The translations under genes and the position numbers were made by a program. From Actinomycetospora straminea (lineage in GTDB: Bacteria; Actinomycetota; Actinomycetes; Mycobacteriales; Pseudonocardiaceae), in contig NZ_JAQZAN010000015.1 in assembly GCF_028737255.1 (NCBI RefSeq), forward strand, positions 98,074 through 162,073: a DNA stretch of 64,000 nt, in the 5' to 3' direction. Positions 59,074-64,000 of the stretch are shown one piece after another. Below the pieces are notes generated by a model. The model had not been told where the DNA came from. It did no database searches and worked only from the letters and a program-made list of their open reading frames with translations. The stretch's first letter is position 1; each line of letters opens with the position of its first letter.

Positions 59074-59402
59074 AGCACAACCTCCGGCTCGCCCACGCAG
59101 GCGTCGGTGGTCGATACTGCGAGCACCACCCGCGCCAGCTCCCCGAGCGCTGCGCTGAGATGCGGGTCGGCCAGCTCGTACCGGGTCTGGCGGCCCTCTA
59201 ACGAGGCCACGACCAACCCGCAGCCACGCAGGCACGCCAGGTGGTTCGACACGTTCGACCGGGACAGTCCCAAGCTCGACGCGAGCTGCGCGGGGTAGCT
59301 AGGACCGTCGAGCATGGCCACCATCAGGCGGCACCGCGTCGGGTCAGCCAGCGCCCGACCGACCCGCGCGAGCGCGGCCTCTCGCGTCTCACTGGTCAGC
59401 AC
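59070..59402 (-). CDS. cmtR: CmtR-type ArsR/SmtB metal sensor
   Basis: A 110-residue winged-helix repressor. It opens LTSETREAALARVGRALADPTRCR and matches mycobacterial CmtR closely in pattern. The Cd/Pb ligands known for CmtR, Cys57, Cys61 and Cys102, occur here at the same residue numbers (CLRGC and TTDACV). It should release DNA when these bind a soft metal. GTG start at 59402 (CmtR numbering fits). It regulates the coupled transporter gene. Confidence 0.88.
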   Translation of the reverse strand: MLTSETREAALARVGRALADPTRCRLMVAMLDGPSYPAQLASSLGLSRSNVSNHLACLRGCGLVVASLEGRQTRYELADPHLSAALGELARVVLAVSTTDACVGEPEVVL

Positions 59403-59473
59403 CCGCTGAACCGTACAGCGCTGACTGAACAGTTGGAAGGGTGTGGTTGGGCTTCCGCTCGGGCTGGCTGCTC

Positions 59474-59508
59474 GGGTTGACCTTCAACCCGACTCACAGG
59501 CCTAGCGT
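59474..59508 (+). promoter_or_regulatory. MerR-type promoter with 20-base spacer and dyad
   Basis: TTGACC (59477-59482) and TAGCGT (59503-59508) are separated by 20 bases instead of 17, the hallmark of promoters activated by MerR-type twisting. The dyad GGGTTGA-CCT-TCAACCC (59474-59490) overlaps the -35. The transcription start would fall on or next to the ATG at 59516, so the message is probably leaderless. Confidence 0.65.
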
Positions 59509-59515
59509 CTCGGGC

Positions 59516-60271
59516 ATGGATGGCCTGAAGGTCTCGGAGCTGGCGAGCCGAGCGGACGTGCCGGCGTCGACGGTGCGCTACTACGAACAGGAAGGCCTGC
59601 TACCGGCTCGGCGGTCCTCATCGGGCTACCGGCTCTATGACGAGGTGGCGATCGACCGCCTGGCGTTCATCGGTACCGCCAAGAGCCTCGGCCTACCGCT
59701 GCCGGAAATCCGCCGGCTGCTCGAACCCTGGCAACACGGACAGTGCTCCGACGTGCAAGACGAGCTGCTGCCGCTGGTCGAACAGCGCATCACCGAGACC
59801 CGTGACCGGGTTCAGGAGCTGACCGCGTTCGCCGACCGCCTCCTCCGCGCACAAGCTCAGCTCGAGGCGATCGAGCGGCAAGGACCGTGCGACCCCTCTT
59901 GTGCGTTCCTCGGTCGTGCGGAGTCGGTCGTGGGCCCGGCACTGGGCACGCTCTCGCTGGCCGACCCATCGAGTCCAGAGGTGATCGCGTGCAGCCTCGA
60001 CGCCGGCGACCGAGAGGAGAGGGCCGAGCACTGGCGAGCAGTCCTCACCGCGGTCGTCGACCGCGCCGCGATCCCCGGAGGGGTGCAGCTCACCTTCGAC
60101 CGCACTCGGCTCGAACTTGCCGAGCTCGCCGAGGTCGCAGGCTCCGAGGCGGAGTGCTGCACCTTCTTCGACCTCACCCTGCACATCGGTCCACCGGTGC
60201 GACTTGACGCCCGCGCACCCGACGACGCCCTTGTGCTGGTCCACGAGCTGTTCGGCGAGCCCGCCACGTGA
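59516..60271 (+). CDS. MerR family regulator with a C-terminal Cys domain
   Basis: A 251-residue protein. The MerR winged helix ([25 protein letters not shown], then [12 protein letters not shown]) is followed by a coiled coil and a C-terminal domain with [11 protein letters not shown] and [16 protein letters not shown]. The Cys pairs could bind metal or a thiol-reactive compound; the exact ligand is unclear. It heads an operon with YnfA (GTGA overlap). Confidence 0.88.
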   Translation: MDGLKVSELASRADVPASTVRYYEQEGLLPARRSSSGYRLYDEVAIDRLAFIGTAKSLGLPLPEIRRLLEPWQHGQCSDVQDELLPLVEQRITETRDRVQELTAFADRLLRAQAQLEAIERQGPCDPSCAFLGRAESVVGPALGTLSLADPSSPEVIACSLDAGDREERAEHWRAVLTAVVDRAAIPGGVQLTFDRTRLELAELAEVAGSEAECCTFFDLTLHIGPPVRLDARAPDDALVLVHELFGEPAT

Positions 60272-60594
60272 CCCTGCGATCGATCGGCCTGTTCGTCCTC
60301 GCGGCGCTGTTGGAGATCGGCGGGGCCTGGCTGGTGTGGCAGACCGTCCGCGAGCACCGCGCATGGTGGGTCGCGGGCCTCGGCATCATCGCCCTCGGCC
60401 TCTACGGCTTCGCCGCAGCCTTCCAGCCCGACGCCCAGTTCGGACGCATCCTCGCCGCCTACGGCGGAATCTTCGTCGCCGGCTCGCTGGCCTGGGGAAT
60501 GCTGCTCGACGGCTACCGACCCGATCGCTTCGACGTTATCGGCGCCCTCGTCTGCCTGGTCGGCGTCGCGGTGATCATGTACGCCCCACGCTGA
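60268..60594 (+). CDS. YnfA family membrane protein
   Basis: A 108-residue protein with four hydrophobic helices and the family blocks [61 protein letters not shown]. This matches the YnfA/UPF0060 family, a small multidrug-resistance-like fold. GTG overlaps the MerR stop. Convergent with the MDMPI-type gene, three bases away. Confidence 0.93.
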   Translation: MTLRSIGLFVLAALLEIGGAWLVWQTVREHRAWWVAGLGIIALGLYGFAAAFQPDAQFGRILAAYGGIFVAGSLAWGMLLDGYRPDRFDVIGALVCLVGVAVIMYAPR

Positions 60595-60597
60595 CCG

Positions 60598-61230
60598 CTA
60601 CGCGGCCACGCGCCCGACGAGCGTCGGTAGTCCGTCACCGCCGAGCTCGTCGAGAGCGTCCGCGCGGCCGGCCATGGCCATCAGCAGCGGCTCGGCCGGG
60701 CCTTCGACGACCGGCCCCTTGCCTGACGTCCAGCCCACGTCGGTGGCGACCAGCCGTAGGCCACGGACCCGGGAGAACGCCCGAATCGGCGGCGCAACTC
60801 GCGCGAACGGCAGGGCGGTGGCGAGCCGCTCGGTGGGCACGTCGCGGGGCGCTCGGAGGGCTCGTCGGATGTCCTGGTGGTGGATGAGCCCGTCGACCAG
60901 CCCGATCCGGCCGCCGAACCGGGCGGTCAGCCCGGCCGGGTGCAGGTGACCTTTCAGCTCGGCGAGCAGCTCGTCCGGGGTGAGCTGCCGGTACTGGTCG
61001 ACACCGACTTGGTTGACCTGGTCGGGGTTGAACCGGCCGGCGGCGAAGCGCCCGACGAATGCGGTGGGTCCGAGGTCGTCGTAGCTGATGATGTGGGCGA
61101 CGACGTCGCGCACGCTCCAGCGATGGCACAGCGTGGGCGCGTCCCATTGCTCGGCGGTGAGCCCTGCCAGGAAATCGGCCAGCTCGGCGCGCTCGTCGTG
61201 GGCGAGCCGGATCGGGTCTGGGTCGGTCAC
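60598..61230 (-). CDS. Maleylpyruvate isomerase family (mycothiol-type) protein
   Basis: A 210-residue MDMPI/DinB-like protein. The N-terminal helix bundle opens ERAELADFLAGLTAEQWDAPTLCHRWSVRDVVAHI, with the family HRWSVRDVVAH motif that brings metal-binding His residues. Members use mycothiol in isomerisation or detoxification; most have unknown substrates. ATG overlaps the SRPBCC stop (ATGA). Confidence 0.87.
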   Translation of the reverse strand: MTDPDPIRLAHDERAELADFLAGLTAEQWDAPTLCHRWSVRDVVAHIISYDDLGPTAFVGRFAAGRFNPDQVNQVGVDQYRQLTPDELLAELKGHLHPAGLTARFGGRIGLVDGLIHHQDIRRALRAPRDVPTERLATALPFARVAPPIRAFSRVRGLRLVATDVGWTSGKGPVVEGPAEPLLMAMAGRADALDELGGDGLPTLVGRVAA

Positions 61231-61703
61231 TGGTTCTCGACCATCTGCGCGTACGCGGCCAGCAGCGCGACCCAGCCACCGCCGCCGTGCTCGATGGCGC
61301 CGTAGACGCCCTCGCCGCCCACGAGGCGCTCGAAGTGGCGGTGCTCGACCTCGACGGTGGTCTGCTCCGGTCCGTCGGCGTGGAAGCGGACCTCGATCTC
61401 GCTGGCGTGCGCGGGATCGGGGTCGAACTGCCAGTCACCGCCGATCTGCCAGGTGAACACCACGCGCTCCGGGGGCTCCCAGCTCAGCACCCGGCCCCAA
61501 TCGCACTCACTGCCGTCGACGCCGCGCTCGAACCACCGCCCGCCCTCCTGCGGCTCGAGGATCACGTCGGCGACCTCGGCCCCGCCGATGTGGTACTGCC
61601 GGGGCCACCAGGCGCCGAAGTGGCCGGTGAACAGCTCGAAGGCACGGTCACGGCTGATGTTGACGGTGGTCTTGCCCTCGATCGCCGGGATCGGCGTGGT
61701 CAT
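61227..61703 (-). CDS. SRPBCC (AHSA1-like) domain protein
   Basis: A 158-residue START-like ligand-binding protein: KTTVNISRDRAFELFTGHFGAWWPRQYHIGG, then WEPPERVVFTWQIG and VEVEHRHFERLVGG. The fold binds hydrophobic ligands; AHSA1-type members next to ArsR genes are frequent in actinobacteria. ATG at 61703 overlaps the ArsR stop, so the three genes are one operon. Confidence 0.9.
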   Translation of the reverse strand: MTTPIPAIEGKTTVNISRDRAFELFTGHFGAWWPRQYHIGGAEVADVILEPQEGGRWFERGVDGSECDWGRVLSWEPPERVVFTWQIGGDWQFDPDPAHASEIEVRFHADGPEQTTVEVEHRHFERLVGGEGVYGAIEHGGGGWVALLAAYAQMVENQ

Positions 61704-62059
61704 GGCTGCTCCTCGTGCTCGGTGGAGTGGTGGGTGCCGGCCCTCTCGTCGGCGACGGTCTGCTCGGCAAACTTGTGAAAGTCGGCGAGGGCGTGCTCCC
61801 ACACGCCGTCGAGCCAGCTGCGCAGGGCGGCGACGCCCTGCGGATTGAGGCGGTAGATGCGCCGCGTGCCCTCGGCGTGGGCGACGACCAGGCCGCCGTC
61901 CTTCAGGGCCTTGAGGTGCTGGGAGACGGCCGGGCGGCTGATCGGGAGCTGCTCGGCGAGTTCACCGACCGAGCTGGGGTGGCGCGCCAACGTCTCGAAG
62001 ATGGCGCGGCGCATGGGGTCACCCAGCAACCCCAGCCCGGCATCTCGGTAAGCGGACAC
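61700..62059 (-). CDS. ArsR family regulator
   Basis: A 119-residue winged-helix repressor without a Cys metal site: GDPMRRAIFETLARHPSSVGELAEQLPISRPAVSQHLKALKDGGLV. This non-metal ArsR type usually controls a neighbouring SRPBCC gene. GTG at 62059 is preceded by TAGGCT, eight bases upstream, a -10 typical for a leaderless transcript; the alternative ORF start at 62116 lacks such support. Confidence 0.85.
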   Translation of the reverse strand: MSAYRDAGLGLLGDPMRRAIFETLARHPSSVGELAEQLPISRPAVSQHLKALKDGGLVVAHAEGTRRIYRLNPQGVAALRSWLDGVWEHALADFHKFAEQTVADERAGTHHSTEHEEQP

Positions 62060-62194
62060 GAACGGTAAGCCTAGAGCGACCAAGGTGCGGATGGAAGTCC
62101 TCGACGCTGTTGACAACGCCGCCGCCTGGGGAACGCGGCCTCAGCTCGTGCAGGGCGAGGAACCGGCCCATCCCATGAGCCGACGTCCGCGACT

Positions 62195-62521
62195 TCAGCC
62201 CGTGGGGAACCCGCGACGGATGTTCGGGTTCTCGTGCCCGGGAGGGGCCGGACCGGGGAACTGCGGTGCGGGGTCGTGCTCGGGTCCGAGGACGCGGTCC
62301 GCCACGCGGGCGGCCGCGTCCCACACTCGCGGGGCGGTGGGCTTGTCGCGCCATCCGGACGCCAGCTCCTCGAGCAGCTCGGACAGGGCCGCCGCGGAGG
62401 CCCGGTCGAGGCCGGCAAAGCCTCCGGGCCCGCGCACGCGGACCTTTTCGGCCGCGCTGTATATCTCGGCTGCCCGAGCTTCGCGCTCTGCTCGCCGTTG
62501 CAGGTCGCGGTGAGTGACCAT
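62195..62521 (-). CDS. Hydrophilic protein of unknown function
   Basis: A 108-residue protein with an Arg/Ala/Glu helix (DLQRRAEREARAAEIYSAAEKV), ELLEELASGWRDKP and a Pro-rich tail ending GFPTG. GGGAG lies about eight bases before the ATG. No named family is recognised. It stands alone upstream of the ArsR operon on the same strand. Confidence 0.65.
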   Translation of the reverse strand: MVTHRDLQRRAEREARAAEIYSAAEKVRVRGPGGFAGLDRASAAALSELLEELASGWRDKPTAPRVWDAAARVADRVLGPEHDPAPQFPGPAPPGHENPNIRRGFPTG

Positions 62522-62718
62522 CGCGTGCTCTCCCTTCGGACAGACGTCGGGCGTCTGCCGCGGGGGAAGCGCGGCAGCACCAGATTGGCACAGCGCGTGT
62601 CGATGGGCGGCGTGGGCCCACCGCCGTCGTGGAGCGAGTTCGTAGCGGCCGTCCCCGACAGCGTGGGCCACCTGCGAGGGCACTTCCGTGTCGCGTCGGT
62701 GGTGGTAGACCCGGTCTG

Positions 62719-63729
62719 GTGTCCCGTCCTCGCAACGCCCCGCCCGGGCTGACGCGCATGGCGCCGATGCTGGCCACCGCTGGCGAGGTGCCGAACGGGC
62801 CGGGGTGGGCGTTGGAGCTGAAGTGGGACGGAATGCGGGCGCTGGCCTACGTCGAGGGCCCTGAGCCGGACGCGGTGACGTTGGTCAGCCGCAACCAGCG
62901 GGCGGTGACCAGGTCCTACCCTGAGCTCGCGGCGGCGTTGGCAGAGACCGTCGGCACCCGGCAGGTGGCGCTCGACGGCGAGGTCGTGGCCCTGTCAGTA
63001 CCCGCGCCTGGATCGCCGGCGAAGCCGAGCTTCGACCGCTTGCAGCTGCGGATGGGCGTGGTGAAGCCATCGGCGGCGCTGCGCGCGGAGGTGACGGTGA
63101 CGTTCGTGGCCTTCGACGTGCTCGCCCTCGACGGCGAGCCGGTGGCCGACCTGCCGTGGGAGGAGCGTCGTCGGCTGCTCGACCGGCTGGGACTGGACGC
63201 CCACCCGCGGCTGACCACCTCGCCGTGGCTCGATGGCGTCAGGCCGGCCGCGGCGCTCCAGCTTGCCGAGAACCACGGCATGGAGGGCGTGGTGGCCAAG
63301 CGCCGCGATGCGCCGTACCGGTCGGGCCGCTCGCACACCTGGGTCAAGACCCCGATCTGGCGCACCGTCGAAGCCGTCATTGGCGGCTGGGCCGCAGGTC
63401 GCGGGCGCAACCACGGCAGCCTCGGCGCGGTCCTGCTCGGACTGCCCGAAGCAGACGGACGCCTGCGCTACATCGGCCACGTCGGCACCGGCTTCACCCA
63501 CGCCGCCCGCGATCGGCTGCGCGACCAGCTCGTCGCCGACGAGGTGTCCGCCAGCCCGTTCACCGCGACGGTGCCCGAGGAGCGCGCGGCACGGTGGTGC
63601 GCACCCCGGCTCGTCGGCGAGGCCAGGTTCCGCAGCTGGACCGACGACGGTCACCTGCGCCATCCGAGCTGGCGCGGTCTGCGTCCCGACCGCGATCCCG
63701 CCGAGCTCGTGTCCCCCGGCCGCTCGTAG
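62719..63729 (+). CDS. ATP-dependent DNA ligase (LigD ligase-domain type)
   Basis: A 336-residue ligase. The nucleotidyl-transfer motif is LKWDGMRA (Lys35), followed by LVSRNQ, then LDGEVVAL, FVAFDVLALDGE and GMEGVVAKR. The C-terminal OB-fold part has GSLGAVLLGL and RYIGHVGTGF. It has the adenylation and OB parts of LigD/LigC but no polymerase or nuclease domain, and no Ku gene is nearby in the window. It seals nicks or ends in DNA repair. GTG at 62719 is used; ATG at 62758 is an alternative. Confidence 0.9.
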   Translation: MSRPRNAPPGLTRMAPMLATAGEVPNGPGWALELKWDGMRALAYVEGPEPDAVTLVSRNQRAVTRSYPELAAALAETVGTRQVALDGEVVALSVPAPGSPAKPSFDRLQLRMGVVKPSAALRAEVTVTFVAFDVLALDGEPVADLPWEERRRLLDRLGLDAHPRLTTSPWLDGVRPAAALQLAENHGMEGVVAKRRDAPYRSGRSHTWVKTPIWRTVEAVIGGWAAGRGRNHGSLGAVLLGLPEADGRLRYIGHVGTGFTHAARDRLRDQLVADEVSASPFTATVPEERAARWCAPRLVGEARFRSWTDDGHLRHPSWRGLRPDRDPAELVSPGRS

Positions 63730-64000
63730 GGGGCGGGAGACCGAGCCGCTCCCGGTTCGGCGACGTTGGGGGAAGCCCGGAGCGTCGCCGGCGCGGGCAT
63801 GAGTAGCGAACACAGGCGGTCCTCCCTTCCGCTCGATCGCCCGTCGCCCCGCCACACCTGGAGCAGGGCGCACCGATTGATCCGTGCGGGCAACAACGGC
63901 AGAGCTTCTCCGGCGGGTGGCCAGGGCGCCTTCGGCGCTGAGGTGGACGCCGCTGCGCGGCGGCCGGCGCTGGAGGGCCCCGGGAGCTTGATCGGGCCGT
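63730..64000. other. Window end, no gene seen, hairpin-rich
   Basis: No credible gene. Near the end several GGCGCC and GCCGCTGCGCGGC-type inverted repeats occur, similar to the stretch before ssb. A gene or element boundary may lie beyond the window. Confidence 0.4.

Noticed and set aside
1..64000. CRISPR arrays, rRNA genes or riboswitches
   Set aside because: I saw no regularly spaced repeats, rRNA sequence or recognisable aptamer; reading by eye could miss weak ones.

Overview
This window is high-GC DNA from an actinobacterium. The markers are a WhiB factor, ANTAR and STAS domains, DUF5994, a mycothiol-type maleylpyruvate isomerase family protein, a wax-ester synthase family acyltransferase, a CmtR-type regulator and many GTGA/ATGA start-stop overlaps. 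The gene repertoire resembles Pseudonocardiaceae; that assignment is inference from protein style, not from a marker gene.

Region 1 (1-5.5 kb, all minus strand): the start of a RibD-like reductase, then a catabolic-looking cluster of SDR, GMC oxidoreductase, cyclase-family hydrolase, a second SDR and an unknown protein. Region 2 (4.8-14.5 kb): a translationally coupled set of flavin disulfide reductase, CPA2 cation/proton antiporter and membrane protein; a tiny zinc-finger protein; an APC permease; a GH15 glycosidase; and a large MalT-like LuxR regulator. Region 3 (14.2-19.6 kb): a small protein whose start lies next to four tandem 10-bp RBS-ATG units, an ECF-type sigma factor behind a perfect 16-bp palindrome, a membrane protein, a 44-residue membrane peptide, and an acyl-CoA dehydrogenase/SDR/AraC set. 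Region 4 (20.05 kb): the 3' 49 bases of a tRNA-Arg(CCG) gene without its 5' half, which looks like an attachment site with an integrated element lying to its right.

Region 5 (20.3-29.2 kb): a stress and membrane region with DUF5994, a wax-ester synthase family acyltransferase, an RsbW-like ATPase (with a duplicated 3' fragment), two coupled fatty-acid desaturases, a cold-shock protein, a STAS protein and a twin-ANTAR protein cut by a nested IS (an IS30 element inside an IS3 element, 29.2-32.0 kb). Region 6 (32.0-46.9 kb): a conjugation or mobilisation module. Divergent XRE/HTH regulators, a NUDIX protein, SSB, WhiB and a chain of overlapping genes lead to a VirD4-like coupling protein, a DUF4913 protein, a frameshifted DUF2637 protein and a giant MobF relaxase-helicase. 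No integrase, replication initiator or VirB channel is visible.

Region 7 (47.2-57.8 kb): a PhnDCE-like oxyanion ABC importer facing a five-gene operon (TlpA-like lipoprotein, CcdA, DoxX, AhpD-like protein, radical SAM enzyme), next to a nucleoside phosphorylase, three SAM methyltransferases and an ArsR-rhodanese fusion. I propose, as hypothesis only, uptake and thiol-linked processing or methylation of a chalcogen or metalloid oxyanion. Region 8 (57.9-64 kb): MarR with its palindromic operator, a CmtR-type ArsR sensor with a CDF-like transporter, MerR with YnfA, an ArsR/SRPBCC/MDMPI operon, an unknown protein and a stand-alone ATP-dependent DNA ligase. The window ends in hairpin-rich sequence without a visible gene.
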